NCBI GenBank assembly: GCA_937926185.1
Contig: CALEYM010000810.1
Location: forward strand, 1-8,671
DNA: 8,671 nucleotides
Source: an uncultured Bacteroidota bacterium
GTDB lineage: Bacteria > Bacteroidota > Bacteroidia > Chitinophagales > Saprospiraceae
Direction: 5' to 3'
The notes beneath the pieces are model-generated. The model searched no databases, had not been told where the DNA came from, and was given only the letters and a program-made list of their open reading frames with translations. Shown here piece by piece: positions 1 to 7,246 of the stretch. Positions within the stretch are counted from its first letter, which is position 1; every line of letters starts with the position of its first letter. A program made the position numbers and the translations under genes.

Positions 1-3000
1 CGGCGTGTCGACGCCAAAAGATATAAAGAACCTTGAGGCGCGAAACGCTACTTCTTCCCCGTTTTCCTGCCGGAATTGCGGCCCTGTTTGCCAGCCCAGT
101 CCCAGGTAAAACGGCGATTTTTGGATGTTCCAATGCAGCTGCAATCCGGGTTTTAATACGTTTTTAAAGCTCAGTTTATACGCGCCGTATTTGTCTTCTT
201 GTGCCAGGCGATAGGTCATCATGCCACCCAGGTCGAGCACGGAGACATGCAGGCTGAACGATTGCGGATGGCTCGATTGGGCCCATAGCAGTTTGCTCAA
301 AGTGAAACCGACGGGAATGGCCGGCGCCAGTACGCCAAAATTGGCGTTCTCGGAAATGTTGTTTTGTTTGCGCGCCCAGTATTCCCATCCACCCGAAGCG
401 CCCAGATATGCATTGATGCTGGCCGTAAAACGGTGGACGCGTTTCGTGCGGGAACTTCCCGGCGGATCGGCCAGGCTTTTCAGTAAATATTCGACTTCAT
501 GTTTGTCTCTGGCATCGACCAGGCCGGCGATAAAATCGCCGTATTGTTCAAAAAACCGCAGCAGGTAATTTTGGTTCGCTCTGGCGGCGCCGGATGGCGT
601 TTTTTCTTTCCGCGGTTTGCCGGCTGCAACCGGGGGCGATGGTTGATCTTTTTCTTTTTTCAGTTTTTGTTGTGTTTCAACCAGTTCAATTTGTTTACTC
701 AGTGAAGTTACCAGCCGCACCAAAGCGCTCACCGCGGGCCGGTACTGCCGGGTTTCCAGGTAATACAGAAAGTTCATGCAGCGTTCGGAAATGTTCGGTA
801 AATGCTGCAAAACAGGGTGCCGTTTGGTCAAAGACTGAAAATCGCCGGGCTTGGCCGGGTCGGCAAAAAGCGGAAACTCCAGTATCCGGTTGAAGGCCCG
901 CAGCCCTGTGGAAATCGTTTTATATAGACGCATTGAGTCCGGTTTTTCACCGGAAAGCGAATCTTGCGGGGATTGCAATTCCAGAAAATCCTGCAGGGTG
1001 AGCCGGGTAAATTGCGCCAACGCTTCCGGCGACAATACCCCAACGTTTTTGATGCGGCTGATCCGTTGTTGCAACAGTCCGAGGCATGCCGCTTTGAGCC
1101 GGGGCTCGTACAGCATTTCATCCAATTCCTTCAGGCCCATAAGCCCTTTGCCGTCGGGCCGTTGAAGGACGTAGAACAGATGAGACAATAATTCTGTGAC
1201 CTGTAAAACCGGACGGGATACGCTCCAGGCTTTTTGCTCCTTTTGCGCCCGCGTGGAATCGAGTTGGCGCAGGGCGTTGCGGAGTTTTGCGGAAAGTTCG
1301 CCCAGTTTTTCTATTTGTCCGGTTAAGGTGTCTACTGGGCGTACCGCGACGCCGCGTCGCAAATAATGCTGGAAGGGGCTTTGGACCGCGGCTGCTTTGT
1401 TTTTTGCCGACAGGCGATGCTCGACGGCTGCCAGGCGTTTTTCTAATTGAAATAGTTTTTCCTGCCGCTCGCCGAGCATGCGCACCGAATCCTGGTAGGA
1501 AAGATCGAAAGGAATGATGTCGTCGAAATCGGCTGCGATGGCGCCCAGCAATACCAGGGCCTGCAAATCGGCCGGGTCGCCCGATGTTTGCCAATATTGG
1601 CTGCTTTGAGCGATAGCGCCGGCGAGCATGCCGCGCCGGCTGTCCGTTTCCTGAAACTGGCCGGATAGGTTCAGTGTGTCGAACGACATTTGCCAGCGGT
1701 CAATATCCCCGACGTATTGCGCGAGATCGGCCTGCCAGCGTTTCAGGATGTCTGCCTGGGTAAGTTCATTATACCAGGTACCGTCTGTCAGCCTTCTGGC
1801 CAGCTCCAGGCCGGCAATGCGCATTTCCCTGCCAGAATACGGAACGGCAAAAAATTTATCGTACGATGGCAGGGTGTTATACTGTTTGAGTGTGGCGTCG
1901 TCGATGGCGCCATGCAGCAATTGAGGCAACAAGCCGAGATGAAAAACGGCATTGGGATCGCTCCTGCCGGTCAGCACACGGTAATCGTATAGCGGATTTT
2001 CGGGAAAAACGGGACGGACAGGCAGCGTATCCCCGCTGAATTGCTCCAGCAAACGGTTGATCCTGCTTTCGCAGTTTTGCTGTATGTCGAGTACGGCAGC
2101 GGCAACCCGCTGCATTTGATCCACGTAAGCCTGCGCTGAATCCTGTACCCGCCTGTATTCAACCGTGGTAAACGCCGAATCGGCCAGCCGGATATTCAGT
2201 TTTTGCCCGGCTGCCTCGAAATTTTCATATAAATTGCGGTGGGTCAGCGGCACGGCTTCCCACAAAGGTACATCGCTTTTTGACAGTCCAAAGATGGTAT
2301 ATACGGTCAGCAGGTTATAAAAAACGGGGTCGCGCTGCAGTTCGCCGAAATATTCGTCTTTCAGGAGCAATTCCGGCAGCGTCAGGTTCAGCCGGCTCAG
2401 ATCGAGGAAAAAGGCTTCCCGCAGGCTTTCCAGAAACGACTGGGAATAACTGATCTCCGGATTGGAGTATCGTTCGCGCACGTTGGGAAATAACCACCCG
2501 ATCCGCGGTATTTTTTCATTGAGCAGGCGATCGAGAAAATTGATGGTTACTTCCTGTTGCGCCCTTTCCAGAATAAAGTTGAACAAGCCTTCCAGCAGCA
2601 CTTCTGCACGCAGGCCAGATACGGGGCTTGGCTTTTGCAGGTTTTCAGCAGCCGAACGCATGGCAGCGGTGTTTTGCAGCGGCGGTATCTGGCTGTTTTG
2701 CAGCGATTGCTGCACCGACAGGTACTGGACGGGCGACAAAGGCGCGCCGCTGTACATCAGGGCGTCGATCTGGCGCCGGCCTGGCGTTTGCAGGCTGTCC
2801 CATTCCGCTGAAGATGGCGCGGGGGGCACTTTCCGGCGCAGCGTGTCGAGATACCGCGCGGGCAGCAGTTCGCGGAAAAGGGCATTTCCCTGAACATGGT
2901 CGAGCAAACGGTCTGTTTGTACCTGGTCGGGCTTTTCCACCTGTGCCGGGTTGTCGTACAGGTACAGGATCAGCAGGGCTTGGCGGGCCGCTGCATCCCG

Positions 3001-3810
3001 CGCGCTCCACGAGAGATTCGTATCCTGGATCGTTTCCAGTGCTATTAGCAGATTTTGCCCGTCATTGAGCAGATTCTGGGTGGCGGCAGAATACGAAAAG
3101 CATAAAAAGAACAATACGGCAATAGGCGTCAATTTCGAGCGAATAAACTCGCTCAGCAGTTTATAATGCACTTTGAACGTTCCGACGACCGCGGAGGAAG
3201 CGATGAATTCACCGCGTTGCCGGACATGGTTCACGTCCGTTTCCCGCCCGGTGATGGCATTGGTTTTCAGTTTTTCCCAATAGGTGCCCACCAGGATTTC
3301 CTGCTGGCCCTGCATGGTTTGGAATTCCGGGTCTTGCTGAAGGTCCTGGCCTTCCTGAGCGAACTTAACGAGCCGGATACCGATCTGCTGCCGGGTGCGC
3401 GCCAGGGCGTTCATCACCTGGAGGTTCATGTCGTTGGTGGGCGGCGTATCGTCTGGGCCTCTCGTCGTTTCCAACTCGGATTTTAATATACTTTGCTCAA
3501 CCAAGTCGAGCAGGCGGGTGATTTGCTCCGGGATTTCAGTGGCGCGGTCATTGCCCAATTTCTCCAGTTCGGCGATACTTTGTTTGATCGGATCTTGGTT
3601 TACCGCTATGGGCGTTGCCCCAATGCCGGGGTCCGACAAGGCATCGAACAGCCGTTCCATTCGTTTCTCCGCGGCGACAGCCGCGGAGGCGTTTGCGCCG
3701 GATGAGTTTTTAAATAAATCGAGTTTTTCCAGGCAGACGTTTTGTGCGCGGGCGATCAGGGTGCGGAGAGAAGTGTCCATATCGGTGTGTTTCAGGTGCG
3801 AATGCAGCAT
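1..3810 (-). CDS. Large single-pass envelope protein of unknown function, at least 1270 residues, 3' end cut by window edge
   Basis: I read this frame codon by codon from the ATG at 3810 to base 1 and found no stop; an in-frame TAG (3811-3813) lies directly before the ATG, so 3810 is the most upstream start. ATG 3780 (residue 11) and ATG 3660 (residue 51) are alternatives; none has a clear ribosome binding site, which is normal in Bacteroidota. Residues 1-213 are soluble, polar and partly helical. Residues 227-243 (PIAVLFFLCFSYSA core), preceded by K and R residues, form a transmembrane or signal-like segment, predicting N-terminus in and the rest outside the cytoplasm. Residues about 245-1050 are mainly helical, with coiled-coil-like stretches near 775-805 and 825-865. 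A Lys/Pro-rich linker lies at 1051-1070. Residues about 1125-1270 alternate hydrophobic and aromatic residues (INAYLGASGGWEYW, LHVSVLDLGG, FYLGLGW, RFFISFGVD) like beta-barrel strands of an outer-membrane protein. From memory, such ends occur in large uncharacterised Bacteroidota proteins close to the C-terminus, so few residues may be missing. I recognise no catalytic motif and assign no function. Confidence 0.85.
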   Translation of the reverse strand, partial: MLHSHLKHTDMDTSLRTLIARAQNVCLEKLDLFKNSSGANASAAVAAEKRMERLFDALSDPGIGATPIAVNQDPIKQSIAELEKLGNDRATEIPEQITRLLDLVEQSILKSELETTRGPDDTPPTNDMNLQVMNALARTRQQIGIRLVKFAQEGQDLQQDPEFQTMQGQQEILVGTYWEKLKTNAITGRETDVNHVRQRGEFIASSAVVGTFKVHYKLLSEFIRSKLTPIAVLFFLCFSYSAATQNLLNDGQNLLIALETIQDTNLSWSARDAAARQALLILYLYDNPAQVEKPDQVQTDRLLDHVQGNALFRELLPARYLDTLRRKVPPAPSSAEWDSLQTPGRRQIDALMYSGAPLSPVQYLSVQQSLQNSQIPPLQNTAAMRSAAENLQKPSPVSGLRAEVLLEGLFNFILERAQQEVTINFLDRLLNEKIPRIGWLFPNVRERYSNPEISYSQSFLESLREAFFLDLSRLNLTLPELLLKDEYFGELQRDPVFYNLLTVYTIFGLSKSDVPLWEAVPLTHRNLYENFEAAGQKLNIRLADSAFTTVEYRRVQDSAQAYVDQMQRVAAAVLDIQQNCESRINRLLEQFSGDTLPVRPVFPENPLYDYRVLTGRSDPNAVFHLGLLPQLLHGAIDDATLKQYNTLPSYDKFFAVPYSGREMRIAGLELARRLTDGTWYNELTQADILKRWQADLAQYVGDIDRWQMSFDTLNLSGQFQETDSRRGMLAGAIAQSSQYWQTSGDPADLQALVLLGAIAADFDDIIPFDLSYQDSVRMLGERQEKLFQLEKRLAAVEHRLSAKNKAAAVQSPFQHYLRRGVAVRPVDTLTGQIEKLGELSAKLRNALRQLDSTRAQKEQKAWSVSRPVLQVTELLSHLFYVLQRPDGKGLMGLKELDEMLYEPRLKAACLGLLQQRISRIKNVGVLSPEALAQFTRLTLQDFLELQSPQDSLSGEKPDSMRLYKTISTGLRAFNRILEFPLFADPAKPGDFQSLTKRHPVLQHLPNISERCMNFLYYLETRQYRPAVSALVRLVTSLSKQIELVETQQKLKKEKDQPSPPVAAGKPRKEKTPSGAARANQNYLLRFFEQYGDFIAGLVDARDKHEVEYLLKSLADPPGSSRTKRVHRFTASINAYLGASGGWEYWARKQNNISENANFGVLAPAIPVGFTLSKLLWAQSSHPQSFSLHVSVLDLGGMMTYRLAQEDKYGAYKLSFKNVLKPGLQLHWNIQKSPFYLGLGWQTGPQFRQENGEEVAFRASRFFISFGVDTP
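3082..3132 (-). other. Internal transmembrane/signal-like segment of the large unknown protein
   Basis: This stretch encodes residues 227-243, a run of hydrophobic residues (LTPIAVLFFLCFSYSAA) preceded by basic residues K217, R224 and K226 and followed by a Ser/Ala region that could fit signal peptidase I (around YSAA/TQ). It looks exactly like a secretory signal peptide but sits after 213 in-frame codons. Either it anchors one long protein with the N-terminal domain in the cytoplasm, or the exported protein really starts at the GTG at 3171 (residue 214). The open frame upstream favours the first reading; the choice is inference. Confidence 0.6.
3667..3688. repeat. Perfect 9-bp inverted repeat (hairpin) inside the 5' part of the large gene
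   Basis: CTCCGCGGC (3667-3675) and GCCGCGGAG (3680-3688) are exact reverse complements separated by the four bases GACA. All nine pairs are Watson-Crick and eight of the nine positions in each arm are G or C, or pair with them closely, so the mRNA would form a stable stem with a UGUC loop about 120 nt after the first ATG. It encodes an Ala-rich stretch (residues 41-48) just upstream of the in-frame Met51. There is no T-run after it, so it does not look like an intrinsic terminator. Confidence 0.6.
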
Positions 3811-3832
3811 CTAAGGGCCCAAAAATGCGAAA

Positions 3833-3849
3833 TTGCCGGCATTTGGCAA
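3833..3849. repeat. Small inverted repeat upstream of the large gene
   Basis: TTGCC (3833-3837) and GGCAA (3845-3849) are reverse complements with a 7-base spacer. The 8-base palindrome TGCCGGCA (3834-3841) and the symmetric ATTTGGCAAAT (3841-3851) overlap it. The position between the candidate promoter and the start codon would suit an operator, but arms this short can arise by chance. Confidence 0.25.
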
Positions 3850-3860
3850 ATAATATTAAG
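3847..3860 (-). promoter_or_regulatory. Weak candidate Bacteroidota-type promoter -7 region for the large gene
   Basis: On the minus strand this reads CTTAATATTATTTG, 37 bases before the ATG at 3810. It resembles the Bacteroidota -7 element (TAnnTTTG) but has three rather than two bases between TA and TTTG, and I see no TTG-type -33 element at the right distance. It is the only A/T-rich patch in the spacer and so the best guess for a separate promoter. Confidence 0.2.
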
Positions 3861-3876
3861 TGGCTGTCCCAAGGGC

Positions 3877-3940
3877 TGTCATTCTGAGCGCAGCGAAGAA
3901 TCCGGGGGAACTCCTCGCTGAAAACTTGGCGGCGCGAGAT
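3877..3940. repeat. REP-like intergenic repeat with imperfect palindromes
   Basis: The core ATTCTGAGCGCAGCGAAGAA (3881-3900), preceded by TGTC and followed by TCCGGGGG, is a form of a dispersed repeat I know from many bacterial intergenic regions; translated on the other strand it gives the familiar spurious peptide FFAALRMT. ATTCT and AGAAT can pair with GC/GC inside, making an imperfect stem. A second stem, CTCGC (3914-3918) with GCGAG (3934-3938), follows immediately. It fills most of the gap between the protease gene and the large gene, and its stems may act as a weak transcription barrier or 3' mRNA stabiliser. Only one copy is visible, so its repeat status rests on general knowledge. 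Confidence 0.55.
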
Positions 3941-3961
3941 ATATGTGCAAAACCCGGTTGT

Positions 3962-6184
3962 TCATTGCGAAAACTGATCCAGACTGTTACAATCAAAGTT
4001 ATCGATGTAGTATGTCCCGTTGTCCAGGATTGAATTTGGTAAAATTTCAATCCTGGATTTAGCGGCTATTTTTAATGGTTTGCCGGCAGGCATAAAACAG
4101 TTTTCTATGGTAATTGTATTTGCAAACTGATGCTGTGTAATATTTTTATTCTGTAAGAGCAGATTGTCCTTGTAAATCCTGATAAACGAAGTATACTCCT
4201 TCCAACCGTTTTTCGAGGTTGCTGTTTTTATAGCATAATATTTCCCTTCTTCGATTGAAGCGCCCGGCGGAAGATAATCTTTTAACTTAAACTGTTTAAA
4301 TATGCTTTGGCCGCTCAGGTTGGAATTGTAGTCAAACCAGTGTGAGTATTCCACGCCGGTCAGGTTTTTATTTTCATCGCACTCCCGGATGCTTAAAAAT
4401 AGCCGGTCGTAAGTGCAGTAACAATTGGGTAGCGGGGTGAAGCGGGTGTTACATTCTTTTGGGATGCCCGGCGGCGTTCCTGCAAAAGCGCAGGGGCTGT
4501 TTTTTCCGATTTTTTGTTCAACCGCGGTTACTTTCCAAAGCGAGTTGTTCAGACAACCCGTGTAATCATAAGGCGAAAGGACAATGGAGTTGGCGCAAAC
4601 ATTTACGATGTTGCTTTTTATCGTTGAGCGGCCATTGATGGTATGCTGGATGGTGGTACAACCGCCTCCTCCGCTGCCCTGGGTATTACATGGCGGACAA
4701 TTGCCGCCGCAATCAATACCCGTTTCACCCCCGTTTTGAATACCGTCGGTACAGGTTGCCGGGCAATAAGTGTCTATAAAAAAATCGCCTGTAGACAAAG
4801 GGTCCAGCCAAAATGAAAAACCGCCAAATACCCAGGAAGAAGAAAATTTGCCGTAAAAATCCGATTCCCCGTTATCGGAGAAGGCGCCGGCACATTCCGA
4901 ATTGCCGCCCTTTAACTGGCCGATCAAATGATGATTGCTGTTAAACAAACCGGAGCCCGAAGAGCCTTTGGCCGTTACCCCCTTGTCCCAGTCATTGACC
5001 CGCCAGGTATAATACACGGGATTAGGAACGCCGTAATCATAGGTGAAGGGAACCACCGGATCGTATTCAAAGGAGATTTTTTTTATGTGCCCCCGCGGAT
5101 GGTGTATGCCGACGAAAGGGGGAGGGCCGGCCATATCTCTTCGATCCCACCCGGCATAACAAACGCCGAACGAACTGAGAACTGTTGCCGATGTATTGAG
5201 TTCCAATAATGCATAATCGCTTTTTAAAGGAGAATTATCTTCCGACAGTACCAGCGACCCGTAAACAGACTGGGTCGTAGACGCGCTGACATCCGAACCG
5301 TCGCTGTTGCAATTTTTTGACTGGTGATTGAAAAGAAACAGCCACGTACTGTTGTTGGATTGCGGGTTCTGGCTGAATCCTACACAGTGTTTGGCCGTCA
5401 GGAAAAGCGGCCGCCCGTCTTTTGCCGTGTTGTTGATCATGCTGCCCGAACAAATTCCCGACAATTTGTTGTCGTAATTATATTTTAGTATGATCGCAAC
5501 GGCATTGATCTCTTTTTCCCAACCTTTCCCTTCGGGGCAGGAAACATTGATATGGCAGGGATCAAGCGCACTGAACTCGAACGGACTGGACCTTAAAAAC
5601 ACATCCGAATAAATGTGAATGATATCTTTTATAATCAACTCGCCTTCGAATTCCGCGTTGTATGGTTCATAATATTCTATGTAGATCGTGTTCCCTTCAA
5701 TCCATTGCGTTCCAAATTGTATTGCCTGCGAGCTGTCCCGGTTGTTGTTGTCGCTGGTAAAAGCGCCGAGGATCATCGTTTTGTCTTTATTATAAAAGAA
5801 TAATGTTGCGCCTGCCGGCAAATGAAACTTGCTGAAATAAAACTGCATGCCATAAGCCGTGGCGGAAGTAACCGGTAAAAGCCACAGCCTGCCTTGGTCG
5901 GGCAGTACCTCCAAAGTGCCCGAAGATTTAACGTCAATGGTCATTTCAATTCCTTTGCCGTAGAAATTATATTTGCAATCCTTGCAATCCAGGGTCTTTG
6001 CTATGGAATCGGCGTACATTTCGAGCGATGAACTATCCTGTGCGGGCAAAGAAACCGCATTATTGAAAGCCCGAAGGTCTAATGCCCTGTGTATGCTCAT
6101 TGGAACGCCTGGGCGGGAAACCTGTCCAAAAAGGAATGTCGCCAGTAGTGCGTTGATCGCTATTAAGATGATATTTTTTTTCAT
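3962..6184 (-). CDS. Secreted trypsin-like (S1 family, lysyl-endopeptidase-like) serine protease with C-terminal extension
   Basis: The 740-residue product begins with a signal peptide (MKKNIILIAINALLATFLFG, probable cleavage before Q21), so it acts outside the cytoplasm. Residues about 27-215 resemble the N-terminal beta-rich proregion of Bacteroidota lysyl-endopeptidase-like proteins. The protease domain spans about 225-470: His266 in LFLTAKHC, Asp323 in SDYALLEL and Ser409 in KGSSGSGLF form a complete triad, and paired cysteines surround it (C245, C267, C343). Peptide specificity cannot be read with certainty; Lys is suggested only by family resemblance. A Cys/Gly motif (GIQNGGETGIDCGG, about 480-493) and a Gly linker (503-508) lead to a Cys-rich C-terminal region (509-740). 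The last 50 residues (TITIENCFMPAGKPL... and NGTYYIDNFDC) resemble the '3-coathanger stack' ends of other Bacteroidota exported proteins, but no standard T9SS type A sorting domain is seen. The ATG is 10 bp after the stop of the preceding gene, so co-transcription is likely. It is visibly richer in A/T than its neighbours. Confidence 0.9.
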   Translation of the reverse strand: MKKNIILIAINALLATFLFGQVSRPGVPMSIHRALDLRAFNNAVSLPAQDSSSLEMYADSIAKTLDCKDCKYNFYGKGIEMTIDVKSSGTLEVLPDQGRLWLLPVTSATAYGMQFYFSKFHLPAGATLFFYNKDKTMILGAFTSDNNNRDSSQAIQFGTQWIEGNTIYIEYYEPYNAEFEGELIIKDIIHIYSDVFLRSSPFEFSALDPCHINVSCPEGKGWEKEINAVAIILKYNYDNKLSGICSGSMINNTAKDGRPLFLTAKHCVGFSQNPQSNNSTWLFLFNHQSKNCNSDGSDVSASTTQSVYGSLVLSEDNSPLKSDYALLELNTSATVLSSFGVCYAGWDRRDMAGPPPFVGIHHPRGHIKKISFEYDPVVPFTYDYGVPNPVYYTWRVNDWDKGVTAKGSSGSGLFNSNHHLIGQLKGGNSECAGAFSDNGESDFYGKFSSSWVFGGFSFWLDPLSTGDFFIDTYCPATCTDGIQNGGETGIDCGGNCPPCNTQGSGGGGCTTIQHTINGRSTIKSNIVNVCANSIVLSPYDYTGCLNNSLWKVTAVEQKIGKNSPCAFAGTPPGIPKECNTRFTPLPNCYCTYDRLFLSIRECDENKNLTGVEYSHWFDYNSNLSGQSIFKQFKLKDYLPPGASIEEGKYYAIKTATSKNGWKEYTSFIRIYKDNLLLQNKNITQHQFANTITIENCFMPAGKPLKIAAKSRIEILPNSILDNGTYYIDNFDCNSLDQFSQ

Positions 6185-6194
6185 AAAAAGGGAG

Positions 6195-7211
6195 TTATTT
6201 CAAGTCCTTAATTTCCTTTTCCAATGCTTCGATCCTTTTGTTTTGTTCAATAATATAAAGGGTTAACTCTTCAATTTTCTGCATTTGTAATTGAAGTAAA
6301 CGGCCGACATCGGCGCCATTCGTTTCAATTTCAATAGCCGCGGGAATTTCGGGCAAATGCCCTTTTTCCCTGATATGTTGTTCTACCTGCTGCAACGGCA
6401 TCAGTTGGTAATCGTCATAAAAAACAAAATCGCTCCATCCTGTTTCGACTACCACTTTTTTTGCCCTGACAAAACCGTTTACGGCCAGTTTGTATCCGGC
6501 AGTATTGGTCGTGCCGATACCTACATTACCATCCACCGCGTTGATCGTCATCAGTAATGCCCCCGCGGCGCCATCCATGAAATTGAACGCCGCCGGTCTT
6601 TGGTTGGAATTCACGTAAAAATTAAAAGAGCCTTTCGGATCCGGGTCGAGTGAAATGCCGCGCCGCGTTGGCGCCTGATTGTTGCCCAGTATTTCCAGGC
6701 CGCTAAAGCCGTTGCCCTGGTTCCCTGCACCGCTGATATTATAGTTTGCCAGGGCAACGTCGCCGTTCACGCTCAGCAGTTTATACGGGTTGGCGTTTCC
6801 AATGCCAATATTGCCGTTTGCGCTGATACGCATGCGTTCCGTTTTGCCATTGGTATTATCCACGTTGAAAAGCAAGCCGGACGGATGGGGCGCCCGGACG
6901 TCGATATTGCCGGCCCCGCCGTAAAAAAGCCGCATTCCATTCTGGTTCTTTTCAATGACGCCGCCCAGATAAAGTGTCGCGCTTTGTTTTGCGATAACAG
7001 CGCCGGAAGCAAAGTTCTCCAGGAATAAATTGCCGTTCCGGATATGGATGTGCTGGCTTGGCGTGGAAACGCCAAGACCGATAAATCCGGTTCGGTATAT
7101 GGGCGCATTGGTATTGTTGGGGCCTGTCCATTGCTGGGAGAATACCGGCAGGGCGCCCTGCGCGAGCAGCAGCCCCGCGAGCATCATGTTGTAAATGGGT
7201 CTTTTTTGCAT
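6195..7211 (-). CDS. Tail-fibre-like exported protein with GNVGIGT repeats and C-terminal coiled coil
   Basis: From the ATG at 7211 the protein has 338 residues. It starts with a signal peptide (MQKRPIYNMMLAGLLLAQGA..., likely cut after VFS before QQW). The frame also stays open to a TTG at 7235, which would add eight polar residues before the signal; the ATG gives a more normal signal peptide and follows an A-rich stretch. The body has repeated beta-type units of the phage-tail-fibre/adhesin style: GNIGIGNANPYKLLSVNGDV (133-152) and GNVGIGTTNTAGYKLAVNG (228-246), with an earlier degenerate copy. The C-terminal segment (from about 259: WSDFVFYDDYQLMPLQQVEQ, then HLPEIPAA) matches the ending common to such Bacteroidota proteins, distantly like S74-type chaperone ends, though I see no self-cleavage motif. 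A heptad-like helix at about 303-338 suggests trimerisation. No T9SS sorting domain is present. The likely role is structural or adhesive on the cell surface; the exact function is unknown. Confidence 0.88.
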   Translation of the reverse strand: MQKRPIYNMMLAGLLLAQGALPVFSQQWTGPNNTNAPIYRTGFIGLGVSTPSQHIHIRNGNLFLENFASGAVIAKQSATLYLGGVIEKNQNGMRLFYGGAGNIDVRAPHPSGLLFNVDNTNGKTERMRISANGNIGIGNANPYKLLSVNGDVALANYNISGAGNQGNGFSGLEILGNNQAPTRRGISLDPDPKGSFNFYVNSNQRPAAFNFMDGAAGALLMTINAVDGNVGIGTTNTAGYKLAVNGFVRAKKVVVETGWSDFVFYDDYQLMPLQQVEQHIREKGHLPEIPAAIEIETNGADVGRLLQLQMQKIEELTLYIIEQNKRIEALEKEIKDLK

Positions 7212-7246
7212 TTTTAACTGCGTTTTGCTTGACAATTTATTTGTAT

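Noticed and set aside
1118..1594. 158-codon minus-strand open frame inside the large gene
   Set aside because: It lies in another frame of the continuous 1270-codon gene and its product is Arg/Pro-rich low-complexity sequence typical of a shadow of GC-rich coding DNA.
2628..3068. Plus- and minus-strand frames of 120-146 codons (also 2462-2893 and 2645-3010)
   Set aside because: These are antisense or shifted readings of the large gene with Arg/Ala/Gly-rich products and no recognisable domain or signal.
3183..3197. Near-copy (13 of 15 bases) of one hairpin arm region at 3675-3689, considered as flanking repeats of an inserted segment
   Set aside because: It is short, imperfect, GC-rich and within a continuous coding frame; chance or similar Ala/Ser/Val codons explain it.
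3856..4050. Short minus-strand open frame of 64 codons overlapping the 3' end of the protease gene
   Set aside because: It is out of frame with the protease and its end is the translated REP-like repeat (FFAALRMT), a known source of false genes.
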